The notes: generated from the letters alone by a model not told the origin. Shown: positions 1 through 12,029, counted from the stretch's first letter. The stretch is DNA of 64,000 bases from Adenophora triphylla var. japonica (GCA_022495995.1 JAFEMH010002343.1:186001-250000); one strand, 5' to 3'. Program-made: numbers and translations.

Positions 1-1474
1 GAGCCCTCTGTTCCTTGGTCTCTAGTCCCGCTGAGGACCTTATTTCATTCAAATGATGATGAACCCCGGCTAAGATTTTAAAAGATGTAAAGGGAAAGAA
101 AAAGGTGGCCGAGACCGATTTGGAGCCAATAGAAGAAGAATCGACTCTAGCTCGATGATGATGATACCGCTTCGGATGAAAACTACAAGCTTGGGAGAGA
201 AGAGCTAGATCAAGAAAAAGAGGACCAAGTGCTAGATTCCTCTCGATGCCGATGATAATGAGGTTGAACCCATCAAAGTGCCATTCCTGTGAAGGATGTG
301 TCTAAGGATGTGCCCACATCCGCACGCACATCTACTCGAAAGAAGGCCGATTTGGGTATGTCATCGTCTCTCTCTCTCATCTCTAACCCCAAACCCTTTT
401 CCAAAAGTTTCGTCCAAAAAGGCTTCGATAGGTTTGAGTTAATTTCCTCTAAAGCCTTTGTTGTTGAGATGAAAAGGGATAGGGATACTTTTGTTAAACT
501 TGGAATGGACAAGTTTTTTGAGGAAAGAGGATTATTCTTGACTCGTGGACCATCCCCTTCCCTTCTATCCAAAATTGGTTTATGAGTTTTATGCCAATCT
601 CGCCTAAGAATTTTGATAGAACTTACTCTCATTCCACCGGTGTTTATGTTAGAGGAGTATTTGTTCACTTTACACCTTCAGCTATCAATGATTTTCTTGG
701 ATTGAGTGATAATCTTGATGATATAGTTTCAATTGAGGAGGATGAACTGGTTTCGCTCTCACACATGGAAAGGTTACTTCCCGGCCTGTAAAGCCTAAGG
801 ATTTAGGTAGTGGTTCATTATCCTCCCTTTATTGTTTTCTCCACTCCATCCTTGCTGCAAATTTGTGTCCCTCCAATAACAAAACCTCTGTTACTAGAAT
901 GCAAGCCTTGCTTCTGTATAGATTGGGACTTAAGAAGCGTATTAATTTTGGGGATTTCATTTTTAGAAAAATTTGTGATTATGGAGAGTCTCCCTCGAAA
1001 AAATGGTCTTTACCTTACCCTTCATTGATCTCCCAAATTCTCATAGCCAATGGGGTAAAGGCTGAAAGAGGAGAAGAAAGGGTGGAAAATTTTGCCCTGT
1101 TTAAGGAATCCAAAACTCTATTAGACCCCAAGCAGAGGCATGTTGATCTCCCAGTAGGCACTGTTCCTGAGCTTGGTATGGAAGATGTGGACACATCTGG
1201 TGTCACATCTGAAGAGAATTTTGCTGCTCAGATGAAAGATTTAGATGCTGAAATTGTAGCTGCTGAAGCTCAAGCCCAAGCCTCCTTAGCTCATGCCAAT
1301 AATTTGAAAGCTCTTAGAGATAATCTCCTTAGATGGTATGCTAAACTTTCTTGTCAAAAAGGGGGAGATTCTAGTTCGAATGCTGCTGCTGGAAGTGAAG
1401 TCTGGGATGCTGCTGTGAATGCTGCTAAAGCTAAAGCTCTTGCTGGCTTTAGGTGGAGACACTTTGATCTGTGA
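1..1474 (+). pseudogene. Retrotransposon accessory ORF, plant-transposon-protein type, frameshifted
   Basis: Three overlapping reading frames (289-585, 582-791, 863-1474) together read as one protein similar to the 'putative plant transposon protein' found in many plant LTR elements. The visible core runs from the segment with VYVRGVFVHFTPSAINDFLG (about 645-700) to the segment containing MQALLLYRLGLKK (about 900-940). The C-terminal third (1210-1440) is Ala- and Glu-rich and probably coiled coil. At least two frameshifts and an in-frame stop near 789 break it, so it is a relic. It probably starts before the window, because the first 200 bases also read as an acidic, Lys-rich segment. It lies just upstream of a polypurine tract and LTR on the same strand, so it is the last ORF of that element. 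The family assignment rests on remembered similarity. Its function is unknown; I do not claim an envelope role. Confidence 0.6.
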
Positions 1475-1800
1475 TTTAGGGGGAGAAAATGTTTTTTGGT
1501 TGTTTTGGTTTAATGGTTGTTAAAGACAATTTTAATTTTCTGTTTTAGTTTTTAGTTTTTTTAAAACAATGGTCTGTAATAGCTTTAATTAGGATGTTTC
1601 TGAATGGTTTTTGCTCTTGCTTAATGAACTGCTAGTATTCTGTTCTAATTCTGGTTTGCAGTTTTTATGTGTGGATGTGTATACACATCTGGACACACAT
1701 CCATTCAGGGGGAGTTATGTTTTTCAATAGTCTGTGGTCATAATATTATGTTTGATATAAATCTTTGGTTTTGACCAGAAAGTCCAAAATAGGGGGAGAT
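1475..1800 (+). other. 3' untranslated spacer of the first LTR element with polypurine tract
   Basis: Non-coding, T-rich spacer between the accessory ORF and the LTR. Three similar G-tracts (GGGGGAGA at about 1480, GGGGGAGT at about 1707, AGGGGGAGAT at 1791-1800) resemble polypurine tracts. The last directly abuts the LTR and is the best candidate for the plus-strand primer. Confidence 0.65.
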
Positions 1801-2567
1801 TGAAAACGTGAGTTTTATGGGAACATTATTATGTTTCCTTATTTCAAAAGACTTCTATTATGGTAAGAAGATTTTGAGACTTTCATGGAGATTTATAAGT
1901 ATCTTAATTTTATTAAGAGATTGTAATTATGTAAATATCTTTTATTTATGTACATAGTTTTATATTAGGACTAACCTACTAATATTTGATTTCCTTGTGA
2001 GTGTGTTATATGTTTTCATATAGAAAAAGGAATCTCACAAAGGAAGAAGTCGATTGCATGAAGATCTTCTCCAAGGTGCTCTATAAATACAAGGCTTTCA
2101 GCACAAAGAGAAGTTACACAATTTACGAGAGGAAATCACATTCTTCATAGTCATTCGACATTGTTGTTTTAGGTTGTGAGCTTACATCCGTAACTCACAT
2201 CTAGGTTTTCATAAAGTTCTCTTGTTTTACTTCTGATTGAATAAGTCCTACTTGGGAAAGGGGAGTTGTTCATATCATAGAAGGTGATTAGAACTTGTTT
2301 AGTATTTTCATATTTTAGTTTTTCACTTATTTGTTTTTGTAAGAAACATAAGTTTTTATAGTGAAAAGGTTTTTGGGCGTAAGCCTAGTTTGCTGATCAC
2401 ACAGATCAGTAAGCGTTTATAACTCTTGAGTTATTGCATTTTATTTACTTTTATTTACTTTATTCCGCTGCATTATCTGTGGATGTGTGGACAGTTGTGA
2501 GACACATCTGTACTCACATCCTTTGCCTATTGCGTGATCCAAGTTTCCTAGCTACACGAAACTTTCA
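1801..2567 (+). repeat. 3' LTR of the first element
   Basis: Begins TGAAAACGTG directly after a polypurine tract and ends ACTTTCA, so it has TG...CA ends. A TATA-like CTATAAATAC lies at about 2080, followed by a transcribed-looking region. Only one LTR copy is in the window, so the boundaries rest on the terminal motifs, the PPT and the length (about 770 bp). Confidence 0.7.
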
Positions 2568-2607
2568 CGTCTCATTTTGAGTTTCCTCATTTCCGTTGCA
2601 TACCTCA

Positions 2608-2692
2608 TACTCCCGCTTTCCCAAAATGAATGTCCACTTTTGTTCTAAACCATGAACGAAAATGAAAATTCATTTTGAGACGGGATGAGTAC
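2608..2692. mobile_element. Stowaway-like MITE (short)
   Basis: Short inverted-repeat element bounded by TA. The left end TACTCCCGCTTTCCCAAAAT and the right end (ATTTTGAGACGGGATGAGTA) are imperfect inverted repeats. Confidence 0.65.
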
Positions 2693-3384
2693 TATTTAGA
2701 CTAGACCATCTATTTGGTTGCTTTAGCAAGTGGTGATCAAAATTAACACTCAAAAGTTCCCATTACACGCAATTTCTTCTGGACAAGATGTTGATTGTTG
2801 TAAAAAGGCTTCATACAGTTTAATGTCCTCAATGTCATTCCATAACAGATTTATAATAATAACATGCATTTAACCAATTGATTGCTTTGGCTGATGTCGT
2901 TTGAATATACACAAAGGAGTAGCTACGGAAGCTCTCGTCAGTGATCGTGTTGCAACTGATGCTACTCGAGTAGACAAACTCCCCACAAGCAAGGGTCGTA
3001 TCTAGCAGAAACTTTGTTCAAACAACACACATTCTTGTTATATACTTCCACAAGAAACATTAACTCTACAGCAAAATCACCAACGCTGCCCAACTAGTTA
3101 GATCAAAACAAAGGCATTAGCATTTTCTCAAGAAAAAAAAAAGAACATCAGCGGAGCAGAGTGGATCAAATTATACAACTTCCGGTAACCTCACTCAATA
3201 AAATTAAAAGTGTGCATCAACGCACGCTATGAGCTACCTGTAATGTTTAAATTGAAATTACACAAGGGAGTTAAGGGTAGATGGAAAATATATAATAGCG
3301 CCCTGCTTTGAGAAAATGCTGCTGCTCGTGGTTTTAATTAACTAAGCTACATAAAACTTCCAAGTCAAAAAGTCTCCGGAGAAA
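2693..3384. other. Intergenic DNA and probable 3' UTR of the phosphatase gene
   Basis: No coding potential seen. The part next to 3385 is presumably the 3' UTR of the minus-strand phosphatase gene. I could not place a convincing poly(A) signal. Confidence 0.4.
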
Positions 3385-6300
3385 TTATAGGTCTACTTTT
3401 TGGGACCTTGGATCCTCACTTCTTTCATAGAGCCACCGTACAAACTGAATAAACTTGCTGAGTAGAGATAACTGTTCTGGCTTTTCTTGCTTAACATTAC
3501 AGATCATATCATAGTTGTGCTTCAAATGAGGTGCAGCTATTTTTTCCTGGAATAAAAGCAGTAAGACAAATCCAAACTTAGAAAAGCACGTTGTTTGTTC
3601 ACAATCAGATTCTGATATCAGGTGTATAAGTGTACCTTGAAAACATCGAAAGGACAGAAATCTGAATTACCGCAACCCTGTTTACAAAGGCATAAAACAA
3701 AGAAGTTTGTGAAATTGTGTATGAAATCTCTGGAATAGTCTGAAAGAACAACTCAATATATCAAGAGATATGAAAATCACGTAAAAATAAATCATGACAA
3801 GAGGGAAACAGAAGCCGTAAGATTCTCAAATATATTAGGAGAAACGATGATAGAGAACTTTATTCTGGTTACATGATTGAACCTGTTGATTCTCTGGACT
3901 GTGCTTTAGAAGTCCAAAGAGCAATATGTGATAGTTACAGGATCAAGAAAAAAGACTCACAGGCATAGGGACGGGATGCTCGTTATGTAGTACTTGCACA
4001 AAGTATTTGCTTGAATTGTTTGCGACACAGCTGTGCAAAACCAAAATGTTGTTCCCAGCAAAAGGAGCCATTATGTTTCCCTTCCACTTTCTTTTCTGGG
4101 GAGGTTTTGGCGGATGCGGCAAGGGCTTTTCTTGTTGAATTGATTCAAACTCTGAGACGATTAGCAAAAAGTATCCACTCAGAAGACAAGCAGATAATCT
4201 CAGTTAGAGAAATAGTGGAAATATCAAAAGAAACAAGGAATGAGAACTCGAAAACACGCGGACCAACAAAAAAAGCACATTAGAATTTGCAAGTCCTTCA
4301 AGTTATAGCCCAGGGAAATAAGAACTCACCAGATGCATCAAGTTGTAGCCCAAGCAAACAAGAGAATGGAACCAGAGTTTCTGCATGAGCAAACCTCAAT
4401 CTTGCCTTCTCATAATTTCCAGGTGCATGTTTTTCTACAAGACAGGAAGAAGCCAGCAATGACATTTTTGTTAAACAATAATGACCATATTTTTAAGAAG
4501 TATCTACAAATTTTGTTCATGTTGCTTCATTACATTTTTCATTTTCCTTCTCGTTGATCCTTCTCAGTGATTCTTAATTGATTAATTTATTTTACAGGGC
4601 TGCAGGAAATTGATCTCTCAACAATGAAAATCTGAAGAACTTCATATTGCATGATTGAAACAGATGCAACCATAGCTTATACAGGTTAACCAGATCATCG
4701 CTCAATTCCTGGAAGGTCAAGGAAGAATTCCCTGTTTTCTTCAGAAGGGTGATTAGCAAGTTGATTTGATTTCAAAAACCGATTAAGAGATGAATGCAAG
4801 ATAGTCCTCATTTTTTAACACTTGTGAAAATTATCATACTTTTTGAAGTTGAGAACTCCAATCATCTTTGACAGAATTAACGGCAGCTCTGGCACAACAT
4901 TACTGGCCACGATGCAACGTTGAAACCATAAATGCAAAAGTGTTGTGGCCTATATTACCTTCTTTTGCAGTAATGGCTTCCTCCATGGACTCAACAACAT
5001 CTTGAAGCAATGGTACTCCCATTCGGTAGTTTATTGCATTACCATAACCCTTCAGTATGAAGGATTCCAGATCATCTGTCCACTCCAACAGCATAACCTA
5101 TCAAGCCAAACACTATGAGTCAAGAACTATGCAGAGAATGTGAGTTTGTGTTGGGAGAAGACCTGATGCGTCAATTCCAGAATATTGATTGAACTCAACA
5201 ATCACATACAATAATCTAAACAGTCAGGTGTTACTCCCTCTGCCCATAATAAATGTCATACTTCCTATGGTCAGCGGCATGGGAGACAAATCTTACTGGG
5301 AATAATCTGAGGAAAAGAGGAATAATTTTGGTTAATCATTGTTGCTTGTGTATGAAGAGTGATGAGACAGTCAGCCATCTACTGCTGCATTGTGACATAG
5401 CTAGTGGCTTATGGAGTATTATGCTCTCCTTATTTGGGATCTCGTGGACTATGCCCAATTCAGTGGAGAGTTTTTAGATGCTTGGTACAGCATTCGCATC
5501 CCAAAAGCAAAAAGAAACCTTTGGGGAGCTATTCCCCATTGTGTGGTGTGGGCTCTTTGGTGGGAGAGGAATAGGAGAAGCTTCGAAGGAATCGCGTTGC
5601 CTACGCATAAGCTTTCTTTTTTTATGCGTAGCACTTTGTTTTCTGGTTGAATGAGTATTTACCTAGTGCGCCCATCCCTTTTGTGGATTGGGAGAGATGG
5701 GTCTAGGTAATTAACTTTCTTGGGCTATTTAGTTTGCACTCTTCTATTGCTCCAGCTCTTGGCCTTTTTTTTATCTTGTAAGGTCATTTGCTTCGTTTGT
5801 GAGCGCCCCCTTGGCGATGTTTCAATTCACATATTTACTTAACAAAAAACAAATATAGTGCACTTTTACCATTGTACATGCAATGTACAAACAAATAAAG
5901 CACATCTCGTTAAAACGTTGACAAGTCAAATTCGGCATTTATTATGGGATGGCGAGAGTAATCATAAGCATAAGCACCCATATCTCACTGCAAGCTAGCA
6001 TACAGAGACATACCTCGCTGGGGCTAAAGAGGGCACAAGCTTGATCGGTTATGTTCAACAAGGATGCCTCCTAAAATTAAGAAAACAACACTGTTTTGGA
6101 TCAGATTAGCAGAGATGGAAATTTTAACTCACTGAAGGAACAGTGATATTTGTACCTGTTTGCATAAAAACCATAGAGAAGAAGTATCTTGTCTTGTAAA
6201 ACTGAGGCCATAACGACCCACTAATGCATGGGTAATTTCATCTATGATGGGTTCTTTAAGCTTCTGGACAGCAGGTTCCTGACTTTTTCTAAAAGCCTGC

Positions 6301-9300
6301 AGCCAAAGGAAAAACAAATTGAATAAAGGCAAGGATCAAGAAAAATATTACCATATCTGTGAAGTTTTTTTCAGGCTAGTTTTGATACATAAAATTGAGA
6401 TACCATGAGCACTTCAAACATGGCATGATACTGAGTAGAGGCTAGTTTCAACAATTTCATAACTGAGAGATAATTAAGCACGAAAGGGCATGGGGGCAAG
6501 GTAAGTATCTTGATTATGAAGAAGACCCAACATATAATCCCACACCATGCCAGTCGATTTGTAGCTCTTGAACATGTGAACTGAAAAAATCCACTTATAT
6601 ATGCTTTTTAGTCATATCAGTTCAATACTATAATGATCAATATCCAAAACATCAAACTTAAGGATCCTAGACCTTTATGTGTCATGCTATTAATTATTCC
6701 ATGAAGCTAACAAGTCCGAAAGTCATATGAGCACTCAAAACTGTTTGTTAAAGAACTTAATGTCAACACTCCCAAATTATGATTGACAAGATGAGAACAT
6801 TATAGTCTTCTGCACAAGTAATGCAACAGATTTCAATTTTCACTAATTGAGCCTATGCTCTCCAAAATTAACATTTTGCCTGTACATATATCTACTAGTG
6901 AGGTGCAGAAAATTAAGGTAGGAAAAGAATATGCATATATACCTTGTAATTTTGACAACAATCATGAAATCTTAACTTTATATCACTTGCACGGCTCTCA
7001 CTGGTAACTGCAAAAGCTCGAAGTCTCCCTGTTCCAAGTTTTCCTTTTCCACTAAACAGTCCCATGCCAAATGCAACAGCACTAGCCGATGCCCGAGGAA
7101 CCTATTTCCTCATTATCAAGTGAAATTTAGGGTTGATTACAAGCAGGCAAGAAAAGTAATAAGAAAAGTACAGTCCCGGTAAAAATCTCAACTGTGAGAT
7201 GAGTTCTGAAGGAAGGCCCTATGTCGTAATCATTATTTATTTAAAGCACTGCGAACCTGGGTTGTCTTTATTGGATATACGTCGGGGTGGTAATCCTCAT
7301 TAAAAATTTCAGGAAACCTTTCCCTGATTCTGATACCAAGATGATACAGTTCGTCTTCACCTTCACTAATTAATTCTCCACCCTTGATCTTCCCCTTCCA
7401 AGGCGAACTCCACCCCCCTAACCAAGATGGAATATTATCCAAAGACGACTTCCCTTTTGCATCTTGAAGAAGGGTGTTCAAACGAGTAGACAAAGTTTCT
7501 AAAGATTTGATCCTTTTCTTTGTTGGTGCACGAGTTCCATGCCGTGCCTGTGACATAAAATTTGCAGTTAGTAAAACACATCACATCATCGAACTGAATG
7601 TGAAAATTCAGCAGAAACCAGAAAATATAACAAACCGGATAAAAAATGGAAGAAAGCAGAAGAAATGCAAGTTAGCAAATACTAATCAAATAAGCATACC
7701 AACATAGACCAGGCTGTCGGCCTTTTACAGGAAGTTGTGCTAGATATACATAGTACTGATGGGGCTACTAATATATTGAGGTTCCACTGGGGTAACTATA
7801 CAAGTAAACCTCCAGCAAGCATGGCAATTTGCTTGAACCTTACAATGAACATAAAATGATAAATATTTCTGCATTGGAAAAACTGAGCTTTCAGGACAGT
7901 AAGAAACCACTAATAAAGAACATGGTCAGTTCTACGTGAAAACAGGACACTGTACACACCCCAGGTGGATACGGGACTGGGTGGTCTTGACCATCGATAT
8001 AAGAGCATGGTTCCTATAAAACAAAAAATGTTCTTGTCATGGTTCAAAACCCTCACAAACAGCTTTGTCTTTTGTATTACCGCATTATGATATAATATGA
8101 CTAGGGTACTGTCAGGCTATGCCTATGAAGTCTTCACCAAGAGGACGGAAAACTCTAGATACCCATTTCTTTAGCAAAAAAGACACTAAAAAGAAAAGGC
8201 ATCCAAAGCTACTTGCACCAGGACACATTCAATAAGCTTAACATAAATATTGGGCAAGGGAATCATATAAGTAAACACATTCTATAATGTTTTCACAAAT
8301 ACTCCCTTTGTCACCGAATGAATGTCCAAATTCAAGAAATTTTTGTCCCAAAATGAGTCTCTTTCGCAAAAAAAAAAAAAAAAGGTCCCTAAACGCTTTT
8401 TTACCAACAAAATTTTTTATTCATTTTATTATCGTAAAACTAAATGTTTAGAAAGTGGATAACAAGAATATTAATGGATCTTTGCCATTAAAATGTACAA
8501 AAAGCACATATTTTTAGAGTGTCCCTTCAAATGAAATTTGGACATTCAATTAGGGACGGATGTGTATAATGGGCATGTTAAGTAACACATAAACTGGGGT
8601 AAAGTACAGGTCTTTCCCGAAATCGACGCAATTTTCTTATCAAGTTGACAACTGGCATCCCATCCAGCATCCCCTAGCCTATCCCTTATTGTGGCTTCAT
8701 CTATGTATTGCTTCATTTTTTTAAGCAATTATTCTCCAACTCAGAAGGAAAAAGTAGTTTCAAGGCGACCAATCTCTCTCTACTCTTTCCACGCGATTGG
8801 AAGAACAGTCACTTGAGCTGTAGAATCATATGCTATTGTACTGTTTTTCTCTCTCTTCTTTCACCGATATTATATTATATCCAGCCCTATCATGAAATGA
8901 AAACATGAAAGGTACGATCGGAAATCATCTAAAGGTTCACTGAGGGACAACAGCAATATGGACAGCCTCATCCGCAAGGCAATCAGACATTTCCAAGAGT
9001 GTAGTCCGGTGATTGTTATTTAATGTGTATGGCTTCCTGTCAAGCTCTTTCTTCTTCAATAATGTCTTCCTATAGATCCTACTTAAAATTAAAGAGTAGT
9101 TAGCATTGATTAGGGTAAGTTTCAACACAAACCTTTTAGAAAATTGGACCAATGACAGAGAAAGCTGTGATATAGCAGCAAGGGATGTTAACAACAAGAT
9201 CCAAACAATAATTACCACAGAAACATAATACAACGTCCAGCCTATCAAATCAGGAACATATCATGAAATATTATCTATAATTAGCTGATTTCCTTATTCT

Positions 9301-10595
9301 ATCATCTCCTTTTAGCTTAACCAGTTTAATATAGTATCATCTTTACTTAGTTAACTCTTATGCAACTGATCAAAATCCCTTGAGATTATGCATAACATTA
9401 GAAAAGTGCCCTTATATACTATACATCCATATCTGAAGATTTATAAAAAAAAAAAAATAAAAAAAAAAAATTGATCACTCTGAAAAGTTGCAAGATAACC
9501 TACTAATTTGAAGACAAAAGCTACAAACCTCCAATAAATGCATGAAACTATAAATGAAATTGGTACCACGTACTTCCAGTTGATTGATATTGGGGAACCT
9601 TCAGTGTCGGATTGCATAATAAGCATTGAGTCAAACTACGTGATGTAGTAGACAGATTTATATTAGTAATTTCAAATTAGAAATAAGGAATTATACCACT
9701 AGATTTAAATGGATAGGAGAACAGTGATCTGGAACGCTTGAAGGCATGAAAGAGTTGTCGGCAGTGTCTTTTACAACACCATATCTGCAAAGAGTCATAT
9801 AAAAATCAAAGTCCAGTTACATATCTATCAAAGAGGGTATAAATACAGATCACATGCTCTTTTATTCATTCAAATGTTCTTTTCTAATAAGAAAAAACAC
9901 TCAATTAAAGAAAGAAACAAAAGGAAAAAGTATGTATCCGTAATTTGTGCCATGTTGGGTTACAACTTCAATGCACTATTGAGTCCCCAAATCTGATGAC
10001 TCGTGTTCTTTTCTGTTGTTGTCCGGCCTTAATAGTTCTTTTATTTCCTTTTCACACAACATCATTATGCTATTTCTGGCTTTATAAAGAAAATTGGGCA
10101 GTTCGAAATTCAAAACTTCCTCCCATTCATGAAAAATTCATCATTTTCCTAGTAGTTAACTCTATCAAACAAAGGTTCAAGCCTTATCATGAACCCTAGT
10201 CCTAAATTTGACTAAAAAACTAAAAACATGTACTCCATAAATGACTTAATGATGCATCTAATTCAAACCCTAGGAACAATGATCCATCTATAAAATGTCC
10301 CACACACATTACAGGCAATTTGTTAACTATATTAACAGTATTAACAGTAACCAAAAGGAGAATCCATTGAAAACGCAATTTCATTGATTCAGGAAAACAT
10401 TTCCCTCGTACAGGCATAATTTTTAACGGAAGCAAACCTTATAAATCATTAACTGATGAACAGCAACAAAAGATCGAGAAGGTACCTTGATACAGTAGCG
10501 AGATGTTGACGAACATCAAAAATTTCTTGGGCTGTTGAAATCATCGATACACAAATCAGCGTTAACAGAAACGAAATTACCGCTCCTTCCCTCAT
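3385..10595 (-). CDS. MINPP1: Multiple inositol polyphosphate phosphatase (histidine acid phosphatase), 11 exons
   Basis: Histidine acid phosphatase of the MINPP class, which removes phosphates from inositol polyphosphates including phytate, usually in the secretory pathway or outside the cell. Exons on the minus strand: 10595-10486, 9784-9697, 7547-7257, 7101-6943, 6296-6156, 6070-6014, 5097-4959, 4434-4330, 4151-3961, 3677-3636, 3546-3385. Every junction is GT-AG and the phases agree, giving about 494 residues, a normal family length. Residues 1-22 form a hydrophobic signal peptide. The catalytic RHGTRAP motif is at about 68-74. The proton donor is HAE at about 345-347, the form typical of MINPP rather than the HD of other acid phosphatases. 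No stop or frameshift is present, so the gene looks functional. The C-terminus ends KVDL, not a canonical KDEL. The start ATG is the first in frame ahead of the signal peptide and lies about 70 bp downstream of a TATA box. Introns hold transposons and a possible nested gene. Confidence 0.93.
5232..5960. mobile_element. Stowaway-like MITE split by a LINE fragment
   Basis: Lies in the intron between the sixth and seventh phosphatase exons. The left end TACTCCCTCTGCCCATAATA and the right end, read from 5960 on the minus strand (TACTCTCGCCATCCCATAAT), are inverted repeats and both abut TA. About 30 bp of MITE remains on the left and about 110 bp on the right, with LINE-derived DNA between. Confidence 0.75.
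5262..5845 (+). pseudogene. LINE 3' fragment with zf-RVT zinc-binding domain
   Basis: Two frames (5253-5477 and 5411-5650) read as the C-terminal part of a plant non-LTR retrotransposon polyprotein. HCCLCMKSDETVSHLLLHCD is the CxxC...HxxxxC pattern of the zf-RVT domain that follows plant LINE reverse transcriptase. The downstream WALWWERNRRSFEG segment is typical of the LINE C-terminus. One frameshift lies near 5460. No reverse transcriptase or endonuclease remains, so this is a 5'-truncated, dead copy. Confidence 0.8.
8300..8566. mobile_element. Stowaway-like MITE in phosphatase intron 2
   Basis: TA-bounded inverted repeat. The left end TACTCCCTTTGTCACCGAAT is matched in reverse by the right end TTAGGGACGGATGTGTA. 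The internal GAATGTCCAAAT and ATTTGGACATTC are also inverted. The interior is AT-rich and non-coding. Confidence 0.7.
8937..9626 (-). CDS. Candidate nested gene: small two-helix membrane protein, three exons
   Basis: Unrecognised. Three minus-strand exons (9626-9500, 9241-9133, 9081-8937) join with GT-AG borders and matching phases into about 126 residues ending at a TGA. Residues about 19-40 and 44-68 are strongly hydrophobic, suggesting two membrane helices. The tail is basic and then polar (KKKELDRKPYTLNNNHRTTL, then a segment with CLADEAVHIAVV) and looks like conserved protein rather than random translation. The model sits wholly inside intron 2 of the phosphatase gene on the same strand. 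Because it has introns it is not a simple retrocopy. It could instead be a captured or duplicated fragment. I could not name a family; the exon model is inference from splice signals and reading frame. Confidence 0.5.
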
Positions 10596-10666
10596 TCTCG
10601 ACACACACTAAAACACGCACTGATTTCTCTGGGTGATCTTGGAAGAGAGGAGAAGGAAATTTCCGG

Positions 10667-10676
10667 TTTATATAGT
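10667..10676 (-). promoter_or_regulatory. TATA box of the phosphatase gene
   Basis: CTATATAAAC on the minus strand about 70 bp upstream of the phosphatase ATG, leaving room for a short 5' UTR. Position and sequence fit a plant TATA box. Confidence 0.6.
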
Positions 10677-10840
10677 GTTCAAATTTGTTAGTGATTATCC
10701 CATCATACTATATCGGTAATCATCTATCTACAAACCTTACGTATAATATACTAGAATAAGCCCGTGTCCGAGGACACGTTACTTTTTTTTTTTTTTTTAA
10801 AAAGCCCGTGTCCATGTTTTTTTTTTAATTTAATTTTTTT

Positions 10841-10948
10841 TAAGGACAAAATGGGAAAGAGACAAAATAGTGAGGGCAAAATGGAAATTCCGACGATTGA
10901 AACTATTCATACCACTGTTTATAGTGGGGGTTTAATTTATACTATAGA
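10841..10948 (+). repeat. Copy 1 of a 108 bp direct repeat
   Basis: Shares GGACAAAATGGGAAAGAGAC-type sequence through to TTTATACTATAG with 11551-11657, in the same orientation and with several substitutions. The two copies flank a segment resembling a gene 5' end. The repeat is preceded by a T-rich tract and by AAGCCCGTGTCC, itself present twice (10758 and 10802). Confidence 0.7.
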
Positions 10949-11550
10949 TATACGCACACAAAAAAAAATGTTACAAATGTCAAAAAAGCCCGAACCATTT
11001 TCCCCATTAAATTGGGCCAAGGCCCACTTACTTTTTTCTCGCTGTTTTCTTTTGAAAGTTCAAGCTTACCTTCAAAACGCAAGTTTCAGTAACACAGCAA
11101 GCGCGCTCAAAATCTTCCTCGCCAAATGTACTAAACCCTAATCGATCTTTATTTTGGGTTTTCTTCGAAATCGTTTAAATTTTGGGAAAGTTACAAATAG
11201 GGCAAAATGGGGCCTATCAATTCAGATAAAGGTCCCAATTCCTTCATTACCCTATTTTTCTCTTTTCGCGATTGTGGTGGCTAGGGCATGATTTCGCCGC
11301 TCAGTACCGCCGGTTGCTCTCCGTTCTGTCTGCTCCGTCTGCCAATTGCAGATCAACGTCGTCATTAAGCTTTCTTCGTCGTACTCGCCAATCGATTGTA
11401 CCTGTGTTTACCGTTTACAGCGAAAGTAAGTTGCCCTAACCACAATTCTTTTTCATTCCGGTTTCAATTTCACTGCAGCCTTGTACCTTTTCATCTATGA
11501 GGAATTTGGGTTCGTTCTTGAAGATAAAAAAATAAAAAAATTGTTTTTTT
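10949..11550 (+). other. 5'-gene-like fragment between the direct repeats
   Basis: Contains a motif run typical of plant promoter/5' UTR sequence (AAACCCTAATCG at about 11131), a short frame from ATGATTTCG at about 11288, and a good donor (GCGAAAGTAAGT at about 11420). No downstream exon is found. It may be a captured first exon or a truncated gene start. No function is assigned. Confidence 0.3.
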
Positions 11551-11657
11551 TAAGGGTAAAATGGGAAAGGGACAAATGTATGAGGGCAAAATGGGAAATT
11601 CCCCGCGTGGAACTGTTCATTTAACTGTAGCAAACCATGGTCTCATTTATACTATAG
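11551..11657 (+). repeat. Copy 2 of the 108 bp direct repeat
   Basis: Second copy of the repeat at 10841-10948; see that entry. Followed immediately by ACTCCCTCAGTC, which resembles one end of a MITE whose other end I could not find. Confidence 0.7.
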
Positions 11658-12029
11658 ACTCCCTCAGTCTCACTTCAAATAAGTGTCTATTGTATAATTT
11701 TACGATTCTTAAAAAAAAATTAAAAATAAATAAAAAACTGAAAGTAGATAGGTAAAAGATTAGATGAGAAAGAATATAAAAATTAAAAATATTTAATATG
11801 AGAAAGAATGAGTGGTTTCAAAAATGCGGCGCATACAAATATATGTCCCTTAACTTAAAAATTGGATACAAATATGCCCCTAAAATAAAAAATTGGCACA
11901 TTTGTCCCTAAATCCAATGAATAATAGGACAGATTTAATATTCATTAATTTTTCATCCAATATTTAACGATTACGGAACCTAAATGAATTTAAATGGCAT
12001 GGAAGGGGATAAATAGTAAACTATTAAAC

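Noticed and set aside
8546..8728. Minus-strand 60-residue frame near the nested gene
   Set aside because: Overlaps the MITE at its 3' end, has no consistent splice partner and follows the stop of the nested gene model.
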